In this document: positions 44,901-55,599 of the stretch, piece by piece
Numbering within the stretch: position 1 is the stretch's first letter
Layout of the letters: each line of letters begins with the position of its first letter
Assembly: GCF_035083965.1 (NCBI RefSeq)
Contig: NC_089722.1
Span: forward strand, 21,073,142 to 21,137,141
DNA length: 64,000 nt
DNA from: Branchiostoma lanceolatum
Lineage: Eukaryota > Chordata > Leptocardii > Amphioxiformes > Branchiostomatidae
Reading direction: 5' to 3'
Made by a program: the position numbers and the translations under genes
The notes under the pieces: generated by a model
Told to the model about the DNA's origin: nothing
Databases searched by the model: none
The model's input: the letters and a program-made list of their open reading frames with translations, nothing else

Positions 44901-47900
44901 TTTGCATTCTGCAGCTACTATAACAAAACTTAAGTAATACAAAAAAAGTTTCATTATTTTTTCTGAAACTTGAATGTCAAGAATATGCCATTTTGTATGT
45001 ATCTAGATGCAATGGTACCCACAGTCAAAGTTTGCACTTAGTTATACACCTTCTACACCCTTACAGGTGAGGTAACCGACCTTCATGTAGGCCTGTGTTC
45101 TGTTAGGAGGTCAGTTTGTATTCAATATTGACCACAAAAAGAAGAGGGACACACCTGTGCAAACAAGCAGTATGTACCATGCCCCCTAGTTAGGGTGAAT
45201 AACCTAGGTTTGTGTCCAGGCTATACATGTACTAGTATCCCAGGCCTCATAGTTAAAGCAGTCTTAATCTCCAGAGGGGAGTGTTATTTACCAATAGACT
45301 ATGTATATCAATGAATACATAATCAGCCGAATTTTTACAGAATTTCACTTGTGGTGAATTACACAACGTGTGTTTTGTAAATTGATACTCACTAACCCTG
45401 TGCAGACCCTACATGTACCTAATAATAGTATGTATTTCCTTTACGTATACATGTACACACTTCATTCAACGTGAATATTTTTGGCATAAATGAGGGGTGA
45501 TAAGCACAACGAGAAGGCCAATTGTTAATAAGATATAAAAGAACACATAACAAGACAAGTTTTTCTTTAATATCGCCAGTGGTCAGCCAAAACTTAAGAA
45601 ACTTTGGATGGATTATGATAACATTTGGTACTTGAGGTCTGGTGAAGACGAAGGTCAAGGTTGAATTTGGGCCTTCTAGTGGCTTTCAAAGGTACTGCAG
45701 CAGAACCTCTATTTTTGTGTCTTTTGCCCTGGAAATCATATTGATCTAGATTTTTAGGTGGCAGATAGCTTTTTACATCAGGAAAAAGTGGTGCAGGTTT
45801 GGACCCCCTAACAGTAAATTCTGGAACTTCAGGGGCATTTTTGTTAAAACTTTCAAAGACGATAACTCGAGTCATTTGCCTTAGTTTGTATTGTATATCC
45901 AGTAAATTGCCTCATAACATAGGTCTGCGTTTAAGGTTGCTAAGGTTTTCATAAATAGAAAAGTAGAAAAACTACAGTAGCCATGGCAACCAAAAATGCT
46001 AGAAGGTCATGACAATGTGCCTAATTCTCTCTCTTCTTTTTGGTAAGAATGTAGGACTAACTTGAAATCAAAAAGAAATTTCCGTATCTACAGTACAGTT
46101 TAAACTGCTCAGACAAGTACAGAAGCGGTCACAGTCAAGTTTCAAGCCCATCCACTCGACAGTCTTGGTTCTATGGAATGCTTTCATTTGTTTAAGTGTC
46201 TTACCACAAGGTCAACACTATATGTACTTGACCACAAACACATTAATCTGTCTATGTATGTACTTCATCAATCATTTATGCTTTCTGCAAACCGGCTTAA
46301 CTTGCAGGATTAAGGGCATTCAAGTGTTGTTTGTTGTTAACCTTGTAGTGCCTAGTGGCACATAGGTCAGCAAGTTCCCTTGCTGTTTCAGTAGCAGGGT
46401 ATTCTTTACAAGGAGGGGTTGCAAGAGTACTGTAATTCTTGTTTCTTTCACTGTAACTTATTGTTCACCGTTTTCACGGTCACCTCTGTACCGTGAACAT
46501 ATCATCACCGTGAAAAACCTGTTGTTATCATTTATGATTCCTTCACTCATCTGTTCTGTAAATCACTTGCCGCCACCGTGAAGTTAAAGTTCAGTGAAAA
46601 TGTCTATTGTCCTTATACCCTGAAATTTTGCTACAGTGAAGATAAAGTGAATTACAGTACCAGGTAATGAAGAGTACCAGGTAATCATTAATCCATAGAG
46701 CCCACAGGGGAACTCTGGTTCGACTGTTCCCCCCTCACAATTTTTGGACCCCCTGTCTATAAATCCTAGCTATTAAAAGACTGATCAGTACTAGTAGTCT
46801 AAGACAAACTTCACCCTATCTGGTACACAGAGCGATATTTTCTATGTACTGTTGTCATATCCGACTCCTATATCTATGTACATAGGTCAATTTCTCCATA
46901 AATCATTCGAAAAGCGAGACAGAATTACCCATACATGACTATATTATATTGTAACAAATACACTGGTTTCGAAAATATTTTGTACTTAGAATAATAGGAT
47001 AGATTAGCCTTGTAGAACAGATTGTTGATTTCATGCCATACATTGTACCATGTACGATTGTTGAGCAATAAAGTTCACTTCACTTCTAATCACCCCCCCA
47101 CTCCCCCATTGACACAATTTCCACCTAGTCAAACAGTGGGATCTGATAAGCTGACCACTGCTATGCCAAGTACCCCCTCCAACACAATGAAATGTTTATG
47201 TCTATTGAGCTTCACAGCACAACTAGTTGGTGTGGTTGTCAGGCAGACTTGACAATCTAACTGCCTCCCTGCCAAGGTGGCTATTTGGCACCAAATCTGG
47301 AGTAAGGCAGCAGGGAAAATGTTAAACTAAAAAGATGGGACTTAGGCTTTGTAACAGTCTGTAAAACCATTAGAAGGTTAATTAAAGATGAATATTGTAG
47401 AATTTCGGTGCCAAAATAGCAAATATTTAGTATTTCAAAATGTTGATTCAGATTGATATTTGCAACTAATTTTCAACATATTCGTATCATATGTTCACAT
47501 TTGCAGCATTGGTAAAAATGTGAAAGCAAGCTGGTGAAGTCCTCTAGTTTTCGGTAGTCCACCAAAAAATGTAGCCGTAAATGTAACGACATACCCAACT
47601 TTCTAGCAACACAACAAATATTGCTGCAATGTGTCAAAAGCGCCCTCTATTTCATCCAAGGTGTGTTACAGGTACAACACTTCAAAAGTAAAGCACCGGC
47701 TTACAATCAACCTGCTGTTGTTCCTTTCTGATATGATAGGGGGGGCTTTTTACCTGCATGTTGGTGATGAGCAGGTATCCTCCCGACGCAGCCATGATGC
47801 ACATGGAGGCAAACAGCACCTCAGACGATGCTGAAGAGAACAACATCAGTGGTTCAGCAACACTTCTTGTGCCATTGAATGGTCATACTGTAAAACTCTA

Positions 47901-49500
47901 CACGTTTGTGCTAGTTTTATTTTCATGTTTTTTGCAATGACCTCTCCACGATGAATCCACAACACTGCGAATATGCATTTCTAATTGATCACTTCTGACT
48001 GCACTGTACTACAGAACTGTTTCAACTACGAACTTGAAAATATAATTTACAGCACATATCTAGTGACAATTGATTTATATACCCGGTGCAGACATATCAA
48101 TCAAACTGAAATCTTAGAAAAGAATCAATGATCTTTTATTTCAAAGAAATATGCAAACAAAATGGCTTTATGTGACAAGAAACATAACATTTTGATAGTC
48201 TGTTTACCGGTAGATCTAATGTTTGATGTTTAAAAAATTGTTGTGGGGCTCAAGAAGACTACAATACATTTGTTCCACCAAAAGTGGTAATGAAATGATT
48301 TCACCAAGCCATATAACACGATATGTCGAACTGTCCTATCATGTCTTAGATTAAAATGAGTGATTTGATATTCTAAAACATAATCATGTATACCCATGTA
48401 GCTACCTACAATTGTATAGTAAAATATAGGATGACTTTTGTAGTTAAATGTTCTTACCGACTGTTGTGAAGGCTGTCATCAGCATAGCGATGGCATACAT
48501 CACACTGTATGATGGACAAAAGTCAAGATATCAGTTCCTCAAAGGGATTAACTCGAAAGAATTGTGAAGTAGAGAGAACATAAAAATTATTTGAATAGTG
48601 TTGACACAAAAAATAACTAACATCTACTAACATAATTACATCAGGGTACATAATTCGGCCACCCTAAAGAGATACAATATGTATGTCTAAACATGTACAA
48701 GCTTAGAATTCCTTGCCACATGGTAACCTTCTGGATTGATGTATAAGTAGCTTAGATAGCACAAAGTTTGCTTAGTCCATATGTTAGGTACTAGAACAGA
48801 AGTATCCAGGCTAGGTACATGTGTATATGTTACCAAAATTGGTAAGTCTGATCATGGACATTATATAGGATATAATGGCCTTGTTTCTGATAAAACTTTT
48901 TAGGGCTGTGCCATTTGAAAGCTCAGGGTGGAAAGTGGTTAACAAAATTTCCCCCCTTTTCAATAAAACAGTTCACGGTTTGAACTGCGCATGTACAGTG
49001 TGATGCATTGTGGGTAACCATCTACCGGTTAAGAGGCCTTAACCTTTGACCTTGTGGATGCACAATTAAACCGTGCCACCTTACCTTGCCGCGATCCTAG
49101 TTTTCCTGGTTCCAAACTTATCGTACAGGATACCGTTGGGAAGCGCCATGAAGCTTAGGCACGCGCTCGCTATCGTGAAGACGAGCGACAACTGTTCATC
49201 CTGGTACGGGCACTTGTTTTCCGGAGCAGCACAAGAGTCTGCGTCAGAACTATTTTTTGGCGAAAGCGTTGTGAATCGAGTCTCGTTCGAAAAAATGATC
49301 GGTGTCGCTGTCGTGTTAGCGCTACTGTTAGAGAGTCCGTTTTCTTGGCCGTTGACGACGGAAGAACAGCTGAAGAAGTTTTCCCCCTTCAGGACGATGA
49401 CGAGTGAAGCCCAGCCAAAAATGAGTCCACCGAACAGAAGGCACTCCAGCACTCCAGTCACAAAGGTCAACCATTTCTTGATTGGAGGAACTTGCGACAT
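38819..49500 (-). CDS. SLC43A3-like: SLC43A3-like transporter, complete 10-exon CDS with an alternative exon
   Basis: Exons in transcript order: 49085-49500, 48458-48504, 47754-47830, 44376-44468, 43142-43397, 42231-42425, 41831-41959, 40916-41114, 39926-40049 (alternative 39413-39536) and 38819-38995. All are GT-AG and in frame, giving 570 residues. The protein looks like a 12-TM MFS member. Its large extracellular loop (about 40-98) has four N-glycosylation sequons (N58, N62, N72, N83), and MFS motif [14 protein letters not shown] is at 123-135. SLC43A3 hallmarks include [53 protein letters not shown] and [13 protein letters not shown]. Human SLC43A3 (ENBT1) is an equilibrative purine-nucleobase transporter. 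The same substrate here is an inference from family. The gene is tail-to-tail with the SLC43A1/A2-like gene, with the heat-shock gene between them. Confidence 0.93.
39413..39536 (-). CDS. SLC43A3-like: SLC43A3-like exon 9, version b (mutually exclusive candidate)
   Basis: A 124-nt exon with acceptor TTTTCCACAG|CTACCC and donor GCTCCA|GTAAGA. It encodes [13 protein letters not shown]...[10 protein letters not shown]...PAP, 41 residues aligned without gaps to version a. The reading frame, both splice sites and key residues (HFGKM, GAD, QYP) are intact, so it is not a decayed copy. 389 bases separate the two versions. Confidence 0.88.
39926..40049 (-). CDS. SLC43A3-like: SLC43A3-like exon 9, version a (upstream member of a duplicated pair)
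   Basis: A 124-nt exon with acceptor TCTGGACCAG|CTACCC and donor ATGCCA|GTAAGT. It completes Gly471 and encodes 472-512, beginning [13 protein letters not shown] and containing [10 protein letters not shown] (TM11 region). It is 21/41 identical to version b and interchangeable with it in phase and length. Confidence 0.92.
40916..41114 (-). CDS. SLC43A3-like: SLC43A3-like coding exon 8
   Basis: Acceptor TTTATTCCAG and donor GCAGTAGG|GTAAGT, phase 2. The exon encodes residues 405-470: TM9, the [16 protein letters not shown] segment and [13 protein letters not shown]. Ending in GG makes the next splice choice critical for the frame. Confidence 0.93.
41831..41959 (-). CDS. SLC43A3-like: SLC43A3-like coding exon 7
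   Basis: Acceptor AAATGTGCAG and donor CAAGCAG|GTAGGA. The exon encodes residues 362-404 ([22 protein letters not shown]8), then a basic loop. Confidence 0.94.
42231..42425 (-). CDS. SLC43A3-like: SLC43A3-like coding exon 6
   Basis: Acceptor CACCTGTAG and donor GATACAG|GTAATG. The exon encodes residues 297-361: a run of six glutamates, then [17 protein letters not shown]7 ([16 protein letters not shown]) and an extracellular loop. Its first part is duplicated just upstream (see 42571-42620). Confidence 0.94.
42571..42620 (-). pseudogene. Partial duplicate of SLC43A3-like exon 6
   Basis: A 207-bp tandem duplication copies the 5' part of exon 6 and its flanking intron. The copy keeps an acceptor-like CCGTAG and encodes [16 protein letters not shown], followed by GTAAAG. 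If spliced in, it ends in phase 0 while exon 6 expects phase 1, so inclusion would break the frame. It is most likely a decaying pseudo-exon. Confidence 0.6.
42962..43050 (-). mobile_element. tRNA-derived SINE head
   Basis: Minus strand: TGTGGTTAGCAAACTT, then GGGAGTTCGAATCCCGGC, a well-formed B box. It lies in SLC43A3-like intron 5. Confidence 0.5.
43142..43397 (-). CDS. SLC43A3-like: SLC43A3-like coding exon 5
   Basis: Acceptor CTTCCAACAG and donor CAGCAAA|GTAAGA, phase 1. The exon encodes residues 212-296: TM6 ([20 protein letters not shown]), [14 protein letters not shown] and the central cytoplasmic loop. Confidence 0.93.
44155..44355. mobile_element. GTTCACGG-family MITE in SLC43A3-like intron 4
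   Basis: Left end AATAAGCCATTTCACGGTTT and right end AAACTGTGAACAGGCTTAT are complementary, with GATGCATTGTGGGTGATAT and its near-complement inside. It ends about 20 bases before coding exon 4, on the donor side of that exon. Confidence 0.6.
44376..44468 (-). CDS. SLC43A3-like: SLC43A3-like coding exon 4
   Basis: Acceptor CTTTCATAG and donor GTTCTG|GTAAGT. The exon encodes residues 181-211, with [15 protein letters not shown] and NGAFDSSS, highly typical of SLC43A3. Confidence 0.95.
44530..44825 (+). mobile_element. tRNA-derived SINE with (AAAAT)n tail, SLC43A3-like intron 3
   Basis: An A-box-like TGGCGTAAAGGCAG and a B-box GGGTTCGAATTC (near 44598-44609) precede a core TGTGCCCTTGGGAAAAGGCA. 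The element ends in an (AAAAT)n tail at about 44771-44823. Confidence 0.7.
44826..44905 (+). repeat. Second tRNA-like fragment after the SINE tail
   Basis: TGTGGTTAGGGTTGTTGACT and GAGTTTGAATCC are spaced like tRNA A and B boxes. Probably a fragment of another SINE. Confidence 0.45.
47754..47830 (-). CDS. SLC43A3-like: SLC43A3-like coding exon 3
   Basis: Acceptor GTTCTCTTCAG and donor ATGCAG|GTAAAA. The exon encodes residues 155-180 ([21 protein letters not shown]4), ending phase 0. Confidence 0.92.
48458..48504 (-). CDS. SLC43A3-like: SLC43A3-like coding exon 2 (47 nt)
   Basis: A small exon with acceptor CATCATACAG and donor CAGTCG|GTAAGA. It encodes [15 protein letters not shown], part of TM3. 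It is easy to miss, but it is needed to keep the frame. Confidence 0.9.
49085..49500 (-). CDS. SLC43A3-like: SLC43A3-like coding exon 1
   Basis: The ATG at 49498-49500 lies five bases after an acceptor (TTTTCATTTCAG|CAAAG), so the 5'UTR is split. The exon encodes residues 1-138: TM1, the Ser/Thr/Asn-rich glycosylated loop, TM2 and motif A. It ends GCGGCAAG|GTAAGG, phase 2. Confidence 0.94.
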
Positions 49501-50855
49501 CTTTGCTGAAATGAAAAGAGAGAAGGCATGTTAAAAACCAGTTATATTCATATAGTATTTCTACACAGTACTCCAAAAGGGGAAATGTTCACGGTGGTTC
49601 TATATTCGCACATTTCGCTGTGACCTCTTCACTGTGAACTTAAAACCCCCACAAACATTATTGTTGTATTTTCTGCTGCCTACCCCACAAACTCTTGACC
49701 GCAATTACCCTTTATCTTCTCCCAATCACGAAATTAGATCCCAGTGAAAATTTCTTCTTTTACAGTACATGTATTTCTGTTCGTCACACAGCAGAAAAAT
49801 ATCACGCTCGATACGTCTGCAAGGTCTTAAGGACATTCTCAGCAGCACTATGGCTGGTGTCCTCTTCGAACACTGGGCAATGTTTAGGAATCAGTCGATG
49901 TTCGCAGGTTACTAAGCCCTGTCCAACGTAAATTGGGGTAAATTTTAAGGCAAAAAATATGCTAGAATCTACGGCGATTCTAAAACTCAGTGACCTTCTG
50001 GAGATCAACAGATTTGGATGAAGGTTGTCCACAATGTGACACCGGCTTTCGAACAGTTTAGAATTTTCCCATATATATAATCGCGTCTCATGATCATAAT
50101 GTCTGGTCAACCCTAATGCCAACTAAGGGAAAGTTGTCAGATATCACAGCTGTTTCTAATGAGTTTAAATTAGCCCCACTAATTGCATGGTAGATGATGG
50201 GAAAAGGATAGTGCTCCTGACGTCAGGTGGTTTTTCATATGTCAGTTTTAATTATGCTAGTCATTATTATATACCGAGGACCTACATGGAAATCGAAATG
50301 TTGCCCAAAACGTCAAAATGATAATAATAATAACTCTATTGCACAACAATTGTACAAGGTACAAAGTATGGCATTCACTGGTACATAGATAACATTCATG
50401 TATCGTCTGTCTATGCATGTTTCATCTGGTGTGAGGTCTTACTTTTTCTATAATTTCTTTTTTTTACCTGCTTTTTTAAGAATAACTGGAAAACAATCAA
50501 CAGCCAAATGTTTAAGGTGAGCCAAACCTTAAGACAAGTACTCACATACTAGTAAATACAAATCAAGAAATGTTTGCAGTGGTTTTATTTTCAGATTTTG
50601 CAACGACTTATATACCACGAATTCATATATTTTCAATGCATTACTACCGTACCACCGAATTGTTTCAACTGCAAACTTAAAACACTGTGAAACCCTTAGG
50701 CTGGCTTCTTTCCCATTTTTCTGTGAGACTACATGTAACTCACAGCAAAAATAAAAGAATCCTTGCCATGTAACTCAGTATTTGAAACTACATTTAGGAC
50801 CCTAAAACTATCAGTTGTACTGTTGTAGAAAAATATGCTACCCATCATAGCTTAC

Positions 50856-50979
50856 CTGTTTTCTATGCACAGCTTGGAACTAAACTTTCCCTGCTGTAGA
50901 CAGCTGTCACTGCAGATGCATAGGTAAGGCAGCTGGGCATGAAAGGTGCGTGGAAACCCAAGGGACAAACTGGAGATGC
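50856..50979 (-). other. Candidate noncoding 5' exon of the SLC43A3-like gene
   Basis: On the minus strand TTGTTTTTCAG|GCATCTCC opens and GAAAACAG|GTAAGC closes a 124-base exon-like segment. It would splice to the acceptor at 49506-49507, just before the start codon. It has no ATG in a useful frame. It needs a further first exon upstream. Supported by splice motifs only. Confidence 0.4.
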
Positions 50980-51094
50980 CTGAAAAACAAGGTAATTATG
51001 AGGTAACGATCTAGGATAGGTTCCTGTACTGATAGACAATGTAAACATTCAATCATACAGCCAGTGACAAACACCTAGTCTCTACCTGACTAAC

Positions 51095-51290
51095 TACGCT
51101 GGCTATAGGGAGAATATTTGCTAGGGGAGTTTGGCCACCGGAGGGTTTCATTTGCAGGCGCAGGGGGAGATGTTTTAACTTACCGTGGACTGACTTTCCT
51201 GGCCAATTATTCCCTTTTTTGCCAAATTCTACAATCTCTTACTCCTGTACAGGAAGGCCTGGTGGAGGCTAGCAAACACCAACGTGTATC
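51095..51290. repeat. Second copy of the repeat, empty of the MITE
   Basis: Shares CTACGCTGGCTATAGGGA, TTTTTGCCAAATTCTACAAT and GAAGGCCTGGTG with 3118-3475. GCCAAATTCTACAATC (from 51221) is unbroken where the other copy carries a 187-bp element. Confidence 0.65.
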
Positions 51291-51454
51291 AGGAAAGACC
51301 TCTTGACATATTGCCCTTTTCATGAGTTACTAATTTGTATAGTGTGCATGCATGTTGGCAGTGCGCATGCTGACGTTACTTTTATCCCATGGCACTTCCA
51401 ATAGGTGCACTTGGACAGCAAGATTCTCTGTGTGCCTAGCCAGTTTAAATACTT

Positions 51455-51670
51455 CAAATCTTGAAATGTTTGCTGTAGTGAAGTTCTCTCCACTGCAAAT
51501 TCATGACATGAAATGATGAATATGCATTTTCAATGCATTACTACTGTACTGTACTGTACTGTACTGTACTGTACTGTACTGTACTGTACTGTACTGTACT
51601 GTACTGTACTGTACTGTACTAAAGAATCATTTCAACTGTGAACTTAAAATACTGCACGAGACCTACTTTC
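51455..51670. mobile_element. TACTGTAAAT MITE copy containing an expanded (TACTG)n array
   Basis: The usual core ATTACTACTGTACTA has expanded to about 16 units of a 5-bp repeat at 51541-51620, flanked by normal family sequence (ATGCATTTTCAATG and ATTTCAACTGTGAACTTAAA). Confidence 0.7.
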
Positions 51671-52365
51671 CCATTCTATTACGAACTTGATGTTGTGTCA
51701 GAAGGGGAAAGGAGGTTTTCGCAGTGTTTAAAATTCCCGGTGGAAACAATTCTGTAGTACAATTTCAATACATAGGAAATGGATAGTCGGGTTATTGTGA
51801 ACTTGTAAGTTTGCGGTGGAAAGGTCACTTCTTTAGTATTGCTTCATCATGACATAATTGTATGTCTAACGTCTATACTAATTTCTTGTTTTCGTTATTA
51901 ATAAATAATTGACACAATTATAACTAAAGCTGTTTTTAAAGATCTTTGTGTTGATGACTAGGTGGTGTCAAGCGGTCTTGATTTAAGTTTAAGCTCACAC
52001 GAAATTCGACCAATGTCTGAAGGCTATTTTAAGAAGCACGATATGTACACAGTTTCTGGAAAACGTGTCAAACCTCGTACGTGAAAGTGGCTACAGCATG
52101 TGATGAGAAGGTCACTGTAATATATGGTAGAGAAGTCTGATACCAGGTATACTGTGTTGAGAATGGTAACCTTAGAAACAAGTGCTCTTTGGCAGATTTC
52201 TCAGCATGATCACATTCAACTACATTTGTATTTGACGGCATATATTTCAGGTGAAGGTCAACCTAAAATAACGATTGTAAACAAACTGGCATGTCGACTG
52301 TAGCCTGGTATTCAACCTATCAATTATAGCTGAAACGCAGGAGGCGAGTAGTGCAGTCTCCTGGC

Positions 52366-52845
52366 TCCCGGGAATCGAACTCGGGGCCCGCCAGCACACC
52401 GTCCCAACACGGTAACCACTAGGCTAAAAGCAAAAAGGTCTGCACCAGTTAGACTGGTCAGTAAGTGGCGCTTGAACCACACTGTTCTACTCCCCCTTTT
52501 CTTTTAAGATTCGTGCTTGAATCTCTCCGAGTTCAAATATTCCAGTGCGGCACTTTTGCCACTACTCAAAGGGCTGGTCTGGGAACCAGTGAAACACACA
52601 GGGCGAGTAGTACAATTGAACCCAGGCAGCCAGCGCACAAACCTAACGCACTTACCACTAGGCTAAAAGGTCCGGACCAGTTAGACTGGTCAGTAAGTGG
52701 CACTTGCACCACACTGTTACATACTGTAGCCGCAGAGTCCTCTCTAGCAAATCTATACAATTTACTTTTCGACAGAGGACCAAAAGACTCGGCAGGAATG
52801 ATAGCTGGATACCAGGTTACTGTCAACAGCTCTTCACAGTAATCC
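52366..52845 (-). mobile_element. Two tRNA-derived SINE copies in tandem
   Basis: Minus strand: TTTTAGCCTAGTGGTTACCG with GAGTTCGATTCCCGG, and again TTTTAGCCTAGTGGTAAGTG with GGGTTCAATTG, about 231 bp apart. GTTAGACTGGTCAGTAAGTG occurs in both. Confidence 0.55.
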
Positions 52846-55599
52846 ATGCATAGCTGGTTGTGGTATAGGGAAGAGTTAGACAAAACGTTAGACAAGCGCA
52901 AAATCATTCACTGACTGTATCTTACAGTCGGATAAAAGTCAAGTATTTGCAGTATTTCTGTACAGCAAACATGACTGTCTGTGTTTGGTTCCAGACTGGC
53001 TAGCTTAGTTGAACAGCACATATGTAGGGTCACAGTTGAACATTCATGTCTGGTTTCTAAAATCCACTTTTAATAAACATAATAAGACTTTAATAATAGC
53101 AGCACATATTACCTGCACATACACATGTACATGAACCACTATAGGAGTAAAAGAGCTATTTAGAATCTTACAGCTATAGCTCTTTTTTCCATACCTTAAA
53201 TGTCCTTGCTTATACATTTTGTACAGTTATAAAAGTTGAAAGATCTTGCAAAATATGCCATTTTCTAGAGTTACAGGTTATGTTACTCCATTTTTATTTA
53301 TAAACACTGGCAATTATGTTTTCATGCCAGAGTCATCATACCTTAGGTTTTTTATTATCAAGGAAACACTGACATATGTAATGAAACAGATGTGGCTTTT
53401 AACATGCAGACCAATAAGGATATACTTTTTTTGTCCCTTTAAATGAGATGCAGCATGCTGTAAGCCGCATGCTTGAAATCTTGAAACATTTGCGGTAGTT
53501 TTTTTTTTTTTACACCTTGAATATGCATTTCCAATGTATTACAAGCATACTAAAGAATTGTTTCAACTGCGAATTTGAAACACTGCGAAAACCTTCTCTC
53601 AATTCAAACTGAGAAATGAAGTTTCCAATAAAACCACTATGATAGACTATCAAAGTTATGATGCTACATGGCATGATATATCATTGAAGTGAATGCATTC
53701 TTGACACAGGGCATTGACAAAGAGGCAAATCTGAGTAAACAAAGATTAGATATCATGAGAAATACATCTATGCCTAGTTAGCTAGAGACAGAAGCAACAG
53801 ACAAGCGTAAATAAATTACAAGAGTACCACACAGACATATTACATAAGCTTCAAATGATTCTTTGACTTGGCACATAGAGGAACATTCTAACCATACAGT
53901 AGATGCTGAAATCGGTACTTTACCTTCTATCCTGTAGGTTATACAAGCCGGACAGAGCTCAATCTGGCAACTGTGACCACGAGGAATACCCCAGACAGTT
54001 ATGTCACGTGGTACAGCGCCCAGCTGAAATATGTGCCCTGGTATCTGCACCACATTCTTTATTTGGCACAGAAATGCTCCTCTTGCATTTCCTTTTAGAA
54101 AGTTGTAATTTTTAGCGAAGCCTTAGGGGCGAGCTTAATAGTATATTTTACGCCCGATTTGCAAGAATTCCCAAAATTCCACAGGAATGTCAGGAATCCC
54201 TCAGGCGAACTATGCGGAAGCCCGCCTGTCACTATACACCTCATTAGCACGTCTGGCATCCAGGCACTCAGCTGTTGATGACAGATGACCTACTTTTACG
54301 TGGTGTCCGATTTCGTACTGTCAGGAGTGTGTCAGGGAGTTCACCGAATCTAGTATTCTAGCTTTGGAAAGGGTTTGCACATCCCAGTTGATCTATTATA
54401 AGAACGTGCTGAACATCATGCCTCCCTAAAATAACCTCTTTGGACACCAAAACTTGAGCGAGGAGATCCAAGCATATATAGAAAGGCAAAGTTTTTTAAC
54501 GGAACGATAAAAAACTGGGGTTACCGCTTGGGCAGTCTACACTGAACGCTTTACGGGGAGGGGTGCGGTGTCGGAAAAACAACAGTAGCTCCTCGAAAAC
54601 ACATCCTACAAAGCTAGAATAACAACCAAAACGAGCCTAGGAGTCTCATCAAACCGAATTTCTAAACTTCCGGCCTAGTTTCTCACTCCACCTATCTAAC
54701 AATGCCAGAGAAAAAAGACACTACAACGGGAGTGTGCTCCGGCCTTTCCATATATGCTAGGAACTCCTCGAGTTACATGGTGCCTTTCTATATCTGCTTG
54801 GCAGATGCATTTCTGATTTCTAAGTGCGTTTCGCACAAATGTTATGGCAGAACTAAGAGTGCTACGTTGGTACGTTCCTTACAGTGAAGTAAGATCAACC
54901 CAGACACCTTCGCTATGGCAATAATTTTTAATTGCCACACTTATTCTTCTTCACAAGAACAGCTCTAGCAGAGGGTCTGCATGCCTTTTTCTGCGAGACG
55001 TATAGCGAGTTGTTTTAATTCATCGCTAATCGTAGCTGGTCCGCTAGTGGTAAATTATCTATGGAGCGTAATTGGTCACTTTAATTCTACGTAGCACGTT
55101 ATAATTATTTCAAAGTCATTGTCAGGCATTAGTGACAAATTACTTGCATTGTGACGTCGAACGCAAGATTCCCCAAAACTTTGGCAGGCTGGCTTTGCTT
55201 TACACTAAATTCAGGTACCAATTACATCTTACACATCTGCACATTAGCGCAGAATAACCTTGAACTCAACTTAAGGTTGCCCCTGTGGGTACTGTCTGTC
55301 CATGCAACTTTTTACCAATTTTGCAACACCGCAAAAACATCCTTTTCCCTCCTACTGCAAAATAGAACCACTGTTAAAAACATTTAATTACTCTGGGAAA
55401 AAAATGACAATCTGCAAATTAGTGTCCAACTAGAGTTCCACGACCTCATACCTTTGCCAAATGATGTTAACCTTTATGACTGATGTATTAGGAGTGTTTC
55501 TCATCAAATATAAATCATACCAGTTGATTCTCTTAAAATATAACATGTCCAAAGTATGAGCTTAACAAATTATGAGCTTAACAAAGAAGGTTATGCTAA

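Noticed and set aside
45594..45875. Minus-strand 93-codon frame with [18 protein letters not shown]
   Set aside because: It resembles no family I can name, lies in an intron, and part of it (near 45640-45720) resembles a repeat-like segment at about 32745-32820.
49073..49534. Plus-strand 153-codon frame
   Set aside because: It is the antisense of SLC43A3-like coding exon 1.
53778..54053. Extra upstream exon of the SLC43A3-like gene (donor-like AGAAG|GTAAAG near 53925)
   Set aside because: No matching acceptor or promoter is clear, so the evidence is too weak to list.
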